The notes under the pieces were generated by a model. It had not been told where the DNA came from and did not search any database. It saw only the letters and a program-made list of their open reading frames with translations. 54,799 nucleotides of DNA from Pseudomonadales bacterium (GTDB lineage Bacteria > Pseudomonadota > Gammaproteobacteria > Pseudomonadales > Pseudohongiellaceae), in the NCBI GenBank assembly GCA_023268635.1, contig JALQUB010000003.1, forward strand, positions 1-54,799, in the 5' to 3' direction. The position numbers were made by a program, and so were the translations under genes. Below are positions 44,125 through 54,799 of the stretch, one piece after another; the stretch's first letter is position 1; each line of letters opens with the position of its first letter.

Positions 44125-44655
44125 TTAGGAGTTATCAACGATGGCGTTGTAGCGGGTGATAATTTTGCTGCGGGCACGGAACAGGCGAGTCATTACGGTG
44201 TTGTCATTCAAATCCAAGATTGAGGCAATTTCTTTTCCGCTGAAGCCACCGATGACTTGAAGAAGTAGTGGCTCACGATAGTCTTTCTCCAAAGCATTGA
44301 TCGCATCGAGGAGCCACTTCCTTTCCATCTTGCTCTCGGGTTCAGCATTCTCGTTCTCGATGACGACTTGTTCATCGATATCGACTAGTTCGGGACGGTA
44401 ACGCTCATAGAGTCGGGCGTGCTCTCGTCGTAAGATGGTGAACAGCCATGCCTTAGCCGCTTGATCGTTCTGGAGGCTATCTAATGATCGCCAGGCGCGA
44501 AGGAAAGTTTCTTGCACAAGGTCTTCTGCAAGCGCTTGACTCTTGCAGAGCCAGAAGCCGTAGCGGTAAACATCTTGATAGAGATCACTGACGAGCTTCT
44601 CGTAGCGTTGGCGCTTCGAAAGTTCGCCTGATCTTTTGGTTTCGGACTCTGTCAT
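44125..44655 (-). CDS. ECF (extracytoplasmic function) sigma-70 family factor
   Basis: A 176-residue sigma factor with region 2 (SQALAEDLVQETFLRAWRSL, residues 40-60, and AAKAWLFTILRREHARLYER) and region 4 (LEKDYREPLLLQVIGGFSGKEIASILDLNDNTVMTRL). Region 3 is absent, as in all ECF factors. Region 4 recognises the -35 element. The gene lies on the minus strand. The membrane protein gene downstream is a candidate partner. It directs a regulon I cannot name. The upstream gap has an inverted repeat that may be its operator. Confidence 0.87.
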   Translation of the reverse strand: MTESETKRSGELSKRQRYEKLVSDLYQDVYRYGFWLCKSQALAEDLVQETFLRAWRSLDSLQNDQAAKAWLFTILRREHARLYERYRPELVDIDEQVVIENENAEPESKMERKWLLDAINALEKDYREPLLLQVIGGFSGKEIASILDLNDNTVMTRLFRARSKIITRYNAIVDNS

Positions 44656-45782
<1,127 letters not shown>

Positions 45783-45847
45783 GCGACTGAGCGATCGATT
45801 CTGGGCGGGGTGTATCGGCAGAAATTCTGCAAAATGAATAAGAATCG

Positions 45848-45877
45848 TAGACAACGCGGGGGTGGCATCTCTATAAT
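45848..45877 (+). promoter_or_regulatory. Sigma-70 promoter of the carAB leader
   Basis: TAGACA (45848-45853) and a consensus TATAAT (45872-45877) with an 18-base spacer. The start would be near 45884, about 195 bases before carA. Confidence 0.7.
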
Positions 45878-45888
45878 ACTCGCTCAGT

Positions 45889-45921
45889 ATGACGAATGCT
45901 GAAACCTTTGCGAATTCCTAA
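45889..45921 (+). CDS. Possible carA leader peptide (10 residues)
   Basis: ATG at 45889 opens a 10-codon frame (MTNAETFANS) that ends at the TAA at 45919-45921, directly at the foot of the terminator hairpin. The ATG is about five bases after the likely transcription start and has no ribosome site. The peptide is not rich in arginine. It may be chance; it is listed because of its placement. Confidence 0.3.
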   Translation: MTNAETFANS

Positions 45922-45957
45922 AAAAGCGGAGTGAAGAGATTCTTCATCCGCTTTTTT
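45921..45957 (+). terminator. Intrinsic terminator in the carA leader (candidate attenuator)
   Basis: Arms AAAAAGCGGA-g-TGAAGA and TCTTCA-TCCGCTTTTT pair with a three-base loop (GAT) and one bulged G, followed by TTTTT. It lies between the TATAAT box and carA, so most transcripts from that promoter would end about 75 bases after the start unless it is read through. It could also terminate dapB mRNA. Confidence 0.8.
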
Positions 45958-45975
45958 TGTGCCTGTATTTCCCGC

Positions 45976-46006
45976 GCTATCGCCCTTTCTTTTTGGTGGC
46001 GATAGC
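45976..46006 (+). other. Second stem-loop in the carA leader
   Basis: GCTATCGCC (45976-45984) and GGCGATAGC (45998-46006) are a perfect 9-base inverted repeat with a 13-base loop. It starts 19 bases after the terminator's T tract and ends 73 bases before the carA start. It may be part of a carA regulatory RNA. Confidence 0.6.
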
Positions 46007-46079
46007 AGCAATCTTAGGCAAGTGCTAGCAGGCGAAGTCGAAGTAAAAACACGAATAATCAAGAGCATAAGGAGTGAGA

Positions 46080-47216
46080 GTGGCCGCACTAGCCGTATTA
46101 GCACTAGAGGATGGCAGTTTATTTCGTGGAGTCGCCCTAGGCGCCGAAGGGTGTTCTAGTGGTGAGGTGGTTTTCAATACCTCAATGACTGGGTACCAAG
46201 AAATTCTGACTGATCCCTCCTACGCACAGCAGATTGTTACCTTAACGTACCCGCATATCGGTAGCACTGGCACCAATGAAGAAGACAACGAGTCTGACAA
46301 TGTCTGGGCTACGGGCCTTGTGATACGAGATCTGCCATTGCTGGCCAGCAACTGGCGCAATCAGCAATCCCTTCAGGAGTATCTCATTGAGAGGAATGTC
46401 GTCGCGATTGCAGAGATCGACACCCGTAGATTGACTCGCTTGTTGCGCGATAAAGGGCCGCTGAATGGCTGCATCATCTCGGGTGCACAACTCGACGCGA
46501 TCGGTGAAGAAGGCGCGATTGCGAAGGCGAAAGAATTCCCCGGACTTAAAGGCATGGATCTCGCCAAGGTTGTGACCACAGAGTCGCAATATCCCTGGAC
46601 GGAAGGGGTTTGGGATCTGGTCGAAGGCTATAGCAAAGAAGTGCCTAGCCGATTCCGAGTTGTCGCCTATGACTTCGGCGCCAAGCGCAATATCCTCCGC
46701 ATGTTAGTTGCACGAGGCTGTGAAGTGACCGTTGTGCCGGCGCAGACCCCTGCGGCCGAGGTGTTGGCGATGAATCCAGATGGCATCTTCCTCTCGAATG
46801 GTCCCGGCGACCCCGAGCCTTGCGACTATGCGATTGCGGCGATCAAGGAATTTCTCGAGCAGAAAATCCCGATGTTCGGCATTTGTCTGGGCTGTCAGCT
46901 GCTCGCGCTCGCCTGCGGAGCGAAGACGGTGAAAATGCAGCTCGGCCATCACGGAGGTAACCACCCCGTGCAAAATTTGCGAGATGGCACGGTATTAATC
47001 ACGAGTCAGAACCACGGCTTCGCAGTTGATAGCGAGACTTTGCCAGCGAACTTAGTAGCGACACATAAATCTTTATTCGATGGATCCCTGCAGGGAATCG
47101 AGCGCACCGATGTGCCGGCGTTTGGCTTTCAGGGTCACCCCGAAGCTAGCCCCGGTCCACACGACGTTGCCCCACTCTTCGATCACTTCATTGAACTTCT
47201 GGAGCGGCGCGCCTAG
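46080..47216 (+). CDS. carA: Carbamoyl-phosphate synthase small subunit CarA
   Basis: A 378-residue glutaminase subunit that releases ammonia from glutamine and passes it to CarB, giving carbamoyl phosphate for pyrimidines and arginine. The N-terminal domain has [22 protein letters not shown]. The class I amidotransferase domain has the nucleophile [12 protein letters not shown] and the catalytic His-Glu in [16 protein letters not shown] chose the GTG at 46080, which has AAGGAG five bases upstream; an earlier GTG at 46074 overlaps that ribosome site. Confidence 0.96.
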   Translation: MAALAVLALEDGSLFRGVALGAEGCSSGEVVFNTSMTGYQEILTDPSYAQQIVTLTYPHIGSTGTNEEDNESDNVWATGLVIRDLPLLASNWRNQQSLQEYLIERNVVAIAEIDTRRLTRLLRDKGPLNGCIISGAQLDAIGEEGAIAKAKEFPGLKGMDLAKVVTTESQYPWTEGVWDLVEGYSKEVPSRFRVVAYDFGAKRNILRMLVARGCEVTVVPAQTPAAEVLAMNPDGIFLSNGPGDPEPCDYAIAAIKEFLEQKIPMFGICLGCQLLALACGAKTVKMQLGHHGGNHPVQNLRDGTVLITSQNHGFAVDSETLPANLVATHKSLFDGSLQGIERTDVPAFGFQGHPEASPGPHDVAPLFDHFIELLERRA

Positions 47217-47288
47217 CGCGAAGAGTAGATTTGTCTCGCCGAGTGGCGAGCTAACACAAAATTAGACGACAAGAGAGCAGTAGCGCAC

Positions 47289-50200
47289 ATGCCTAGACGC
47301 ACAGACATCAAAAGTATCTTAATTCTCGGCGCCGGACCGATTGTCATCGGTCAGGCCTGTGAATTCGATTATTCGGGCACCCAGGCCTGTCAGGCACTCA
47401 AGGAAGAGGGGATGCGAGTCATCCTCGTGAACTCGAATCCGGCCACGATCATGACCGATCCATCGATGGCGGACGCGACTTATATTGAGCCGGTCCATTG
47501 GAAAATTGTTGAGAAAATCATTGAGAAAGAGCGTCCCGATGCGATCTTGCCGACAATGGGCGGGCAGACAGCGCTTAACTGTGCGCTAGACCTCAATCGT
47601 CACGGGGTGTTGGACAAATATGGTGTGGAGCTAATCGGCGCGAATTCTGACGCGATCGATAAAGCCGAAGACCGCGAATTATTCGATAGGGCGATGAAGT
47701 CGATCGGGCTGGAAACGCCTCGCCATCAGATGGCCCACAGCATGCAAGAGGCCTACGAAGCGCTCGAGGAAATCGGCTTTCCTTGTATTATCCGCCCCTC
47801 ATTCACTATGGGTGGCAGCGGCGGCGGTATCGCATACAACAAAGAAGAGTTCGAAGAGATCTGCCAGCGCGGCATCGAACTTTCACCGACGAATGAATTA
47901 CTCATCGACGAGTCTCTAATCGGTTGGAAAGAATACGAGCTCGAAGTCGTTCGCGACACTAAAGATAACTGCATTATTGTTTGTTCAATTGAGAACTTCG
48001 ATGCAATGGGCGTCCACACCGGCGACTCAATTACAGTAGCTCCGGCGCAAACACTCACCGACAAGGAATACCAAATTCTCCGTAATGCGGCGATCTCAAT
48101 TTTGCGTGAGATTGGTGTCGAGACGGGCGGTTCAAATGTGCAGTTCGGTTTGAATCCGAAGAACGGACGATTGGTTGTTATCGAAATGAACCCGCGAGTG
48201 TCACGCAGCTCGGCGCTCGCCTCGAAGGCAACAGGATTCCCAATCGCGCGCATAGCGGCGAAGCTCGCAATCGGTTTCACGCTGGACGAGCTCAGCAATG
48301 AAATTACCGGTGGTGCAACTCCGGCATCGTTCGAGCCTTCTATCGACTATGTCGTCACTAAGATCCCGCGTTTCACATTTGAAAAATTTACTGAAGCCAA
48401 TGACCGTCTCACCACCCAGATGAAATCGGTGGGAGAAGTGATGGCGATCGGCAGGACATTCCAAGAATCCTTGCAGAAGGCATTGCGCGGACTCGAAGTG
48501 GGTATGTGTGGATTCGATCCAATACTCGATACTAAATTGAGTGATTCACGCGAAGTCCTGACTCGAGAATTAACCGAAGTCGGCGCGCAGCGAGTGTGGT
48601 ATATCGCCGATGCATTCCGTGAAGGCTGGTCGATGGAGACGGTGCAATCCTTAACGGGAATAGATCCATGGTATCTCGTACAAATTGAAGACCTCGTTAA
48701 AATCGAACAGGGTCTCGATGGTCGAGCGCTCGACTCTATAGATGCCTACGAGATGCGCCAATTGAAACGCAAAGGATTCGCGGACAAACGCCTCGCACAA
48801 ATACTCAGCTGTGATGAAATCGAAGTTCAGACGCATCGCCACGCACTCGATGTGCGCCCAGTGTATAAGCGTGTTGATACCTGCGCCGCTGAGTTCGTCT
48901 CGGCCACAGCGTATATGTATTCGACTTATGAGGAAGAATGCGAATCGGAACCTAGCTCGCGCGATAAGATCATGGTGCTGGGCGGTGGGCCGAATCGCAT
49001 CGGGCAAGGCATCGAGTTCGACTACTGCTGTGTCCACGCTGCGCTCGCTATGCGTGAAGATGGCTACGAAACAATCATGGTTAACTGCAACCCTGAAACC
49101 GTATCGACGGATTACAATATTTCGGATCGCCTCTATTTCGAGCCGTTGACCTTCGAAGATGTCATCGAAATCGCGACGGTTGAAAAACCGAAAGGGGTGA
49201 TAGTTCAGTTTGGCGGGCAGACGCCTCTGAACTTAGTGAAACGTCTTGAGGCTGCGGGCGTGCCGATTATTGGCACCACCCCCGATGCCATCGATAGGGC
49301 AGAAGATCGTGAACGCTTCCAACAATTAATTCAGAAGCTAGGACTCAAGCAGCCGCCAAATCGCACGGTGCGCAGTGTTGAAGAAAGCTACAGTGCAGCG
49401 GAAGAAATAGGGTACCCACTCGTTGTCCGACCTTCGTACGTACTCGGTGGTCGTGCGATGGAGATTGTGTACAACAAGGAAGAACTTAAGCGTTATATGC
49501 ACGACGCGGTAAAAGTTTCGAACGAGAGTCCGGTGCTGCTCGATTACTTCCTCAATGCTGCGATCGAACTCGACATCGATCTTGTTTGTGACGGTAAGCA
49601 GGCTGTCGTCGGTGCCATCATGCAGCACATCGAACAAGCTGGTATCCATTCTGGAGACTCCGCATGCTCGCTTCCTCCGTATAACCTTCCAGTTGAAGTG
49701 CAGGATAGGATTCGTGAGCAAGTGAAGGCGCTGGCGTTAGAGCTGGGTGTTGTGGGACTAATGAATACGCAGCTCGCGTATCAGGATGGTGAGCTCTATG
49801 TCATTGAAGTGAACCCGCGCGCATCGCGTACTGTACCTTTCGTTTCTAAATGCATAGGTCGCTCGCTCGCGAAAGTCGCAGCGCGCTGCATGGTTGGGAC
49901 GTCACTGGAAGAACAGGATTTTCAGTCAGAAATCGTGCCTAAGACATTTGCGGTTAAAGAGGCCATTTTCCCATTCAATAAGTTCCCCGGCGTCGATCCC
50001 ATACTTGGGCCTGAGATGAAATCAACGGGCGAGGTGATGGGAGTCGGGCAAACGTTTGCCGAAGCCTACGCCAAGGCACAGATGGGAGCGGGTGAAGACT
50101 TCGCGACTTCTGGAAATGCTTTCATCAGCGTGCGTGAAGCCGACAAGGCTGCTGTCATCGAGGTGGCGCGTCGAACAATTAACCTCGGCTACAACATCGT

Positions 50201-50513
50201 TGCCACACATGGCACCGCTGAAGTGATTGCCAATGCGGGTCTCCCAGTGACGCGCGTGAACAAGGTGGCCGAAGGTCGTCCCCATATTGTCGACATGTTG
50301 AAGAATGATGAGATCCAATTAGTTTTCAATACAACAGAAGGCAAGCAGGCCATCGCGGACTCGTCGATGATTCGCCGTACGGCGCTGCGCCACAATGTGT
50401 TCTGCACAACGACAATTGCCGGCGCGCTCGCTGTGTGTGAGGCGTTGGCTTATGGCAGTGAGTTGTCTGTCTACACATTACAAGACCTTCACGCGCAGAT
50501 TGAAAGCGCGTAG
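47289..50513 (+). CDS. carB: Carbamoyl-phosphate synthase large subunit CarB
   Basis: A 1074-residue enzyme with two ATP-grasp halves. The first (1-400) phosphorylates bicarbonate: [17 protein letters not shown] and the ATP loop with [14 protein letters not shown]. The second (about 550-935) phosphorylates carbamate: [18 protein letters not shown] and [12 protein letters not shown]. The last 140 residues form the regulatory domain (MGS-like, [20 protein letters not shown]), where UMP and ornithine act in E. coli. Full length, all motifs present. It follows carA by 72 bases; the operon then leads to greA. Confidence 0.98.
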   Translation: MPRRTDIKSILILGAGPIVIGQACEFDYSGTQACQALKEEGMRVILVNSNPATIMTDPSMADATYIEPVHWKIVEKIIEKERPDAILPTMGGQTALNCALDLNRHGVLDKYGVELIGANSDAIDKAEDRELFDRAMKSIGLETPRHQMAHSMQEAYEALEEIGFPCIIRPSFTMGGSGGGIAYNKEEFEEICQRGIELSPTNELLIDESLIGWKEYELEVVRDTKDNCIIVCSIENFDAMGVHTGDSITVAPAQTLTDKEYQILRNAAISILREIGVETGGSNVQFGLNPKNGRLVVIEMNPRVSRSSALASKATGFPIARIAAKLAIGFTLDELSNEITGGATPASFEPSIDYVVTKIPRFTFEKFTEANDRLTTQMKSVGEVMAIGRTFQESLQKALRGLEVGMCGFDPILDTKLSDSREVLTRELTEVGAQRVWYIADAFREGWSMETVQSLTGIDPWYLVQIEDLVKIEQGLDGRALDSIDAYEMRQLKRKGFADKRLAQILSCDEIEVQTHRHALDVRPVYKRVDTCAAEFVSATAYMYSTYEEECESEPSSRDKIMVLGGGPNRIGQGIEFDYCCVHAALAMREDGYETIMVNCNPETVSTDYNISDRLYFEPLTFEDVIEIATVEKPKGVIVQFGGQTPLNLVKRLEAAGVPIIGTTPDAIDRAEDRERFQQLIQKLGLKQPPNRTVRSVEESYSAAEEIGYPLVVRPSYVLGGRAMEIVYNKEELKRYMHDAVKVSNESPVLLDYFLNAAIELDIDLVCDGKQAVVGAIMQHIEQAGIHSGDSACSLPPYNLPVEVQDRIREQVKALALELGVVGLMNTQLAYQDGELYVIEVNPRASRTVPFVSKCIGRSLAKVAARCMVGTSLEEQDFQSEIVPKTFAVKEAIFPFNKFPGVDPILGPEMKSTGEVMGVGQTFAEAYAKAQMGAGEDFATSGNAFISVREADKAAVIEVARRTINLGYNIVATHGTAEVIANAGLPVTRVNKVAEGRPHIVDMLKNDEIQLVFNTTEGKQAIADSSMIRRTALRHNVFCTTTIAGALAVCEALAYGSELSVYTLQDLHAQIESA

Positions 50514-50603
50514 TCTATAACCCTAAATACATAAATAATTTATAAAGGTTTTCAGCGCGGGTCTTGGCACGCCTGACTCGTTTGTAAACCTGAGGTGAGC
50601 TGA

Positions 50604-51080
50604 ATGCAAAGCGTTCCAATGACCGTCCACGGCGCGGAGAAATTACGTGCAGAATTAAATGAATTGAAATCTGTGACGCGGCCAAAAATTATCGCGGCGA
50701 TAGCCGAGGCCAGAGAGCATGGCGATCTGAAAGAGAATGCGGAATATCATGCCGCGCGAGAACAGCAGAGTTTTTGCGAAGGTCGTATCGCTGAAATAGA
50801 GAGCAAACTTTCCGGTTCACAGATTATCGACGTGACGAAAATTGAGCCCACGGGCAAAGTGATCTTCGGAGCCACGGTGCAGATGCTAAACCTCGACACC
50901 GAAAAAACAGTGACCTATCAAATAGTCGGTGACGACGAAGCGGATGTTAGCAACGGTAAAATTTCTGTGAGCTCTCCTATCGCGCGGGCGATGATGGGCA
51001 AGTCCGAGGGCGATGAGATAGTGGTCAAAGCGCCCGCGGGTGACGTCGAATACGAGATCGAGAGCGTCCAACACCTGTAG
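50604..51080 (+). CDS. greA: Transcription elongation factor GreA
   Basis: A 158-residue factor that enters the RNA polymerase secondary channel and rescues backtracked complexes by stimulating RNA cleavage. The coiled-coil tip signature [17 protein letters not shown] has the acidic Asp and Glu that hold magnesium. The C-terminal domain (from about residue 80) has [12 protein letters not shown]. The family N-terminus [17 protein letters not shown] follows the ATG at 50604. carAB-greA is a conserved order. Confidence 0.96.
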   Translation: MQSVPMTVHGAEKLRAELNELKSVTRPKIIAAIAEAREHGDLKENAEYHAAREQQSFCEGRIAEIESKLSGSQIIDVTKIEPTGKVIFGATVQMLNLDTEKTVTYQIVGDDEADVSNGKISVSSPIARAMMGKSEGDEIVVKAPAGDVEYEIESVQHL

Positions 51081-51119
51081 TAGGGCGCTTAGTGTACTAG
51101 CGGCGCCATTCTTAACAGC

Positions 51120-51434
51120 TTATTTTGCTTGGAAGCGGACCAGATTGGATAGTTTGGGGTCTTGCTTCTTGGCAGCGCGGTAGAGAAGCAGCACGTGACC
51201 AATCGACTGCACAGCCGAGCCCCGAGTCAGAGTGCAAATCTCATCAACCAGCGCCGTTTTTTCCGTTTTGTCAGCGGTGACGAGTTTTATCTTGATGAGC
51301 TCGTGATCATTGAGCGCTCTTTCGAGTTCGGCCTGAATATTCTCCGTTAAACCTTTCTCCGCAATTGTGATGACAGGCTTGAGTTGGTGGCCAATCGCAC
51401 GGAAGTGCTTTTTGTCGGCATTGCTGAGGGTCAT
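51120..51434 (-). CDS. yhbY: RNA-binding protein YhbY (CRS1/YhbY domain)
   Basis: A 104-residue single-domain CRM protein that binds pre-50S particles. The family's start, LSNADKKHFRAIGHQLKPVI, and the GXXG loop region (AEKGLTENIQAELERAL, then a basic surface with KIKLVTADK) are present. It is on the minus strand, divergent from rlmE, as in E. coli. It converges with greA, 39 bases away. Confidence 0.93.
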   Translation of the reverse strand: MTLSNADKKHFRAIGHQLKPVITIAEKGLTENIQAELERALNDHELIKIKLVTADKTEKTALVDEICTLTRGSAVQSIGHVLLLYRAAKKQDPKLSNLVRFQAK

Positions 51435-51561
51435 AATGGGCCTATTGGCTAGAATGTTGGCAGGTCGCGGATTGTAGGGAAGCGCGTGGCGTAACGCAAT
51501 ACGTGCTAAGGAACCGGCAAACTAGCAATGGTAGACAGACTTAGCACGAGTGAAGGCGGGT

Positions 51562-52182
51562 ATGGCGCAGTCGAAGACCAGCAAGCAGTGGCTTAAAGAA
51601 CATTTCGATGATGAGTACGTGAGGCGTAGTCAGGAGGATGGCTTACGTTCGCGTGCTAGCTATAAGTTATTGGAAATACAAGAAAAAGATAAGTTGATTA
51701 CGCGCGGCATGACCGTAGTGGACCTCGGTGCTGCGCCGGGGGGATGGTCACAGGTAGCGGCAAATTTGGTAGGTGATAAGGGTCGAGTCGTTGCCAGCGA
51801 TATCTTGCCAATCGACTCCCTAGCGGGGGTAGAGTTTTTGCAAGGGGACTTCACCGAGCAAGCCGTCTTAGATCAGCTCTTAGAAATGTTGCCAGAAGCA
51901 GGGGCAGACCTTGTAATGTCGGACATGGCACCCAATATGAGTGGTATGCGCGACATAGATCAGCCGCGTGTGATGTATCTTGCGGAGCTCGCGCTCGATC
52001 TTGCGAGATCTGTGTTGCGGCCGGGAGCGTATTTCCTAGTGAAGGTGTTTCACGGAGAAGGGCTTCGTGAGTATGAAGCGCAGCTAAAAGCCGATTTCTC
52101 GACCCTCAAAGTCAGGAAGCCCAAGGCGTCACGCGCCAGATCGAGCGAAATTTATTTGTTAGCCGGTGGATTTAAGGGCTAA
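51562..52182 (+). CDS. rlmE: 23S rRNA (uridine-2'-O-)-methyltransferase RlmE (RrmJ/FtsJ)
   Basis: A 206-residue enzyme that methylates U2552 of 23S rRNA. The SAM site [15 protein letters not shown] and the K-D-K-E tetrad are visible: Lys in RASYKLLEI, Asp in [11 protein letters not shown], Lys in [10 protein letters not shown] and Glu in SSEIYLL. I chose the ATG at 51562, with GAAGGCGGG upstream; the GTG at 51550 would place the ribosome site inside the gene. rlmE-ftsH is a conserved pair. Confidence 0.96.
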   Translation: MAQSKTSKQWLKEHFDDEYVRRSQEDGLRSRASYKLLEIQEKDKLITRGMTVVDLGAAPGGWSQVAANLVGDKGRVVASDILPIDSLAGVEFLQGDFTEQAVLDQLLEMLPEAGADLVMSDMAPNMSGMRDIDQPRVMYLAELALDLARSVLRPGAYFLVKVFHGEGLREYEAQLKADFSTLKVRKPKASRARSSEIYLLAGGFKG

Positions 52183-52302
52183 TAGCGAGTCAGCCTGCTG
52201 TGTGATAGTTTTTAGGCTAGCGCAGCTCGAAATGGCAGCTTTGTTTAAGTTTACCGGTCTCGTTAAGCGGTACTCCAATTTATTACAGTGGGGAAATGGC
52301 CC

Positions 52303-54009
52303 TTGAATGATATGGCAAAGAATTTAGTCCTCTGGGTGATCATCGCAGGTGTGCTGCTCACGGTGTTTAACAATATCAATCGTGAACCCCAGTCCGACAA
52401 TATTATCTATTCCCAGTTTGTCCAAGAACTGCGAGACGGTCGTGTTCAAGCCGTCGACATCCAAAATTTACAGATAACGGGCTATCGCACCGACGGCTCG
52501 CGATTCCGCTCGATCATGCCGGCCATCGGCGATCGCGGTCTGATGGATGAGTTGCTCGAATCTAATATAGCCATCAGCGGCACTCAGGAAGAAAAGCCTG
52601 GTTTCCTCTCGCAGCTGTTCTTATCGTTATTGCCGGTCCTGGTAATCGTGGGCCTATTCTTCTTTTTTATGCGCCAGATGCAGGGTGGTGGCGGTGGAGG
52701 CAAGGGCGGCCCCATGTCCTTCGGCAAGAGCAAAGCCAAGTTGCTCGGAGAAGATCAAATCAAAGTCACCTTCGCCGATGTGGCGGGTGTTGATGAAGCC
52801 AAGGAAGATGTTAGTGAATTGGTGGAATTCCTCCGTGAGCCAGATAAGTTCCAGCGTCTAGGCGGAAAGATTCCCCGCGGCATTCTCATGGTGGGCCAAC
52901 CCGGTACGGGTAAGACGCTGCTCGCCAAGGCTATCGCTGGCGAAGCGAAAGTGCCGTTCTTCTCAATTTCAGGTTCAGACTTTGTCGAAATGTTCGTTGG
53001 CGTAGGCGCATCGCGCGTGCGCGACATGTTCGATCAGGCGAAGAAACAAGCGCCCTGTATAATTTTCATCGATGAGATCGATGCGGTTGGTCGCCACCGT
53101 GGCGCGGGCCTAGGCGGCGGGCATGACGAGCGAGAACAGACATTGAACCAACTCCTCGTTGAGATGGATGGCTTCGAAGTCAATGATGGCATCATCGTTG
53201 TTGCCGCGACGAACCGTCCCGATGTACTCGACCCCGCCCTATTACGACCGGGTCGATTCGACCGTCAGGTGGTCGTAGGCCTGCCAGACATCCGTGGTCG
53301 AGAGCAAATCCTCAAAGTACATATGCGTAAGGTGCCGATTGATGACAACGTCAAGGCGAGCCTAATCGCACGCGGTACGCCAGGCTTCTCTGGCGCAGAC
53401 CTCGCCAATCTCGTGAACGAAGCTGCACTGTTTTCCGCACGCGCGGGCAAGCGCCTCGTGACGATGGAAGAATTCGAGAAGGCGAAAGACAAAATCATGA
53501 TGGGCGCCGAGCGCAAGTCTATGGTGATGTCTGATAAGGAGCGTCGCAATACGGCATACCATGAAGCGGGTCACGCGATCGTCGGCCGCTTGGTTGAAGA
53601 GCATGACCCTGTTTATAAAGTCAGCATCATCCCGCGCGGGCGCGCGCTGGGTGTGACTATGTTCTTGCCAGAGGAAGACCGTTACAGCTTGAGTAAGCGC
53701 GGTATCTTGAGTCAGATCTGCAGTCTTTACGGTGGGCGAATAGCCGAAGAGATGACGTTAGGTGCGGACGGTGTGACCACTGGCGCATCGAACGATATCC
53801 AACGCGCGACAGAGATGGCTCGTAATATGGTTACCAAGTGGGGACTCTCTCCCGAATTAGGTCCGTTGCTGTATTCGGAAGATGAAGGAGAAGTGTTCCT
53901 CGGTCGTTCCGCCGCTTCGCAGTCTAAGAATTTCTCGAGTGACACGGCCAAATCGATTGATAAGGAAGTGCGTAAAATTATCGACTCTTGTTACGCCAAG
54001 GCGAAAGAG
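52303..54009 (+). CDS. ftsH: Membrane-bound ATP-dependent zinc metalloprotease FtsH, C-terminus replaced by another gene
   Basis: The first 569 residues are FtsH. They include two transmembrane helices (near 7-25 and 107-125), a periplasmic domain, Walker A GQPGTGKT (198-205), Walker B IIFIDEID, the second region of homology ([19 protein letters not shown]), the zinc motif HEAGH (420-424) and the third zinc ligand in TGASNDIQ (D498). I chose the TTG at 52303 (protein MNDMAKN...), which has GTGGGGA upstream and matches the E. coli N-terminus; the ATG at 52312 is also in frame. After [11 protein letters not shown] the normal last 70 or so residues are missing. The frame instead continues into NspC, so this is a broken or chimeric gene. 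Confidence 0.9.
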
Positions 54010-54669
54010 CAAAGGCCTAGTTTGTCATTCGGGCTTCGCATTAATCCAGAGCACTCCGAAGGTGATGTTCCTCTGTACGATCCCTGCGCACCGGGTTCGC
54101 GACTAGGGATTCCCCGATCTCAGTTAACCGAAGAAGCACTCGACGGCATCTCGGGCTTGCATTTTCATACACTGTGCGAGCACCCGTTCGAACCCCTAGC
54201 CCGAACCGTAGCGGCGGTGGAAGCGCGCTTTGGAGACCTTCTTCCGCAAATGGATTGGATCAACTTCGGAGGCGGCCACCACATCACCGCGCAAGACTAT
54301 GATCGAGCGGGCTTGGTCGAATTGGTTCGCTCATTCCAAGAACGTTTCGACGTTCAAGTCTACCTTGAACCGGGTGAGGCGGTTGCCATAGGCACCGGTG
54401 TACTCATCTCTGAAGTACTGGACGTAACAGAAACCGATCGCCCTCAGGTCATTCTGGATACCTCAGCGACGTGCCATATGCCCGATACGCTTGAGATGCC
54501 CTACCGGGCGCTGATATCCGGATCCGGTGAACTCAATGAAAAGCCCTACACCTATCGACTCGGCGGTCTCACCTGTTTGGCCGGGGACGTCATGGGCGAC
54601 TATAGCTTTGATCAGCCTCTGCAAGTGGGACAGCGCCTTATCTTTGAGGATATGTCACATTACACGATG
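54010..54669 (+). CDS. nspC: Carboxynorspermidine decarboxylase NspC fragment, fused in frame to FtsH
   Basis: About 220 residues of NspC, a PLP-dependent enzyme of norspermidine and spermidine synthesis. The matching segments are [66 protein letters not shown] (the catalytic Cys region) and [20 protein letters not shown]. The N-terminal part that carries the PLP-binding lysine is absent, so the fragment should be inactive. It continues in frame from FtsH near 54009 and into PanB near 54670. It has no start codon or ribosome site of its own. Confidence 0.88.
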
Positions 54670-54799
54670 GTCACCGCCTACGACTACCCTAGCGCTCAGA
54701 TTGTTGAATCAGCCGGCGTAGATATCGTGCTGGTTGGTGACTCGGCAGCGATGACCGTGCTTGGTTATGACTCAACCGTTCCGATCAGCGTCGAGGAGC
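54670..54799 (+). CDS. panB: PanB fragment (3-methyl-2-oxobutanoate hydroxymethyltransferase), fused in frame; runs off the window end
   Basis: The last 43 codons match the start of PanB, the first enzyme of pantothenate synthesis: [20 protein letters not shown] followed by [16 protein letters not shown]. The metal-binding GDS is present. The usual first 20 to 25 residues are missing and the frame comes directly from NspC. The GDSAAM pattern is closer to actinobacterial PanB than to the GDSLGM seen in enteric PanB; I hold this loosely. The reading frame is still open at the last base. Confidence 0.82.

Overview
The window is about 55 kb of chromosome from a gammaproteobacterium, with roughly half G+C. 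The gene blocks match the Pseudomonas/Cellvibrio side of the class: glnA-type gene/ntrBC/typA, tatABC-hisEI-ubiBJE-hslUV-priA-rpmE, pilMNOPQ-aroKB-damX-hemE, and dapB-carAB-greA-yhbY-rlmE-ftsH. A marine Cellvibrionales-like bacterium is my guess, not a proven placement. I see no rRNA, tRNA, CRISPR array, prophage or insertion sequence. Most of the window is housekeeping and cell-surface machinery.

Layout. 1-7906 (+): the end of an MSHA-type pilus locus (mshL end, mshM, mshN, mshE, mshG, a prepilin-like gene and two tandem major-pilin paralogues). 7903-12375: nitrogen control on the minus strand (ntrC, ntrB, and a eukaryote-type glutamine synthetase II where GSI glnA normally sits), with a sigma-54 promoter and NtrC operators. 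12376-15712 (+): typA, a prolyl aminopeptidase and dtd. 15732-26786 (-): tatCBA, hisE, hisI, ubiB, ubiJ, ubiE, a DUF971 gene, hslU, hslV, an FtsN-like SPOR protein and priA. 26940-27591 (+): chorismate mutase and rpmE. 27679-30099 (-): mrcA. 30297-39599 (+): a compact pilMN-(OP fusion)-Q operon, then aroK, aroB, damX, hemE and folK. 39720-44655: a short TonB-receptor-like barrel protein, comF, an acyl-CoA dehydrogenase, a small membrane protein and an ECF sigma factor. 44976-52182: dapB, carA, carB, greA, yhbY and rlmE. 52303-54799: one uninterrupted reading frame made of three unrelated enzymes.

Most unusual points. (1) From 52303 to the window end, FtsH runs in frame into the middle of carboxynorspermidine decarboxylase (NspC), and that runs in frame into PanB. 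Each joint falls on a tripeptide that fits both partners. A chimeric contig end is the simplest explanation; a real fusion is possible but would truncate FtsH. (2) The pilMNOPQ operon is reduced: PilM lacks the second half of its actin-like fold, PilO and PilP are one polypeptide, and PilQ lacks the N-terminal AMIN region. (3) The NtrC/sigma-54-controlled glutamine synthetase is type II, not type I. (4) carA has a strong promoter, a 10-residue leader ORF and an intrinsic-terminator hairpin upstream, which looks like an attenuator.

How the parts fit. The MSHA and PilMNOPQ blocks are two type IV pilus systems. The MshE ATPase carries two c-di-GMP-binding MshEN motifs. The ntrBC/GSII block is a self-contained nitrogen-assimilation regulon. 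Most other genes act in envelope assembly, ubiquinone, histidine, pyrimidine/arginine and lysine/peptidoglycan synthesis, and proteolysis.
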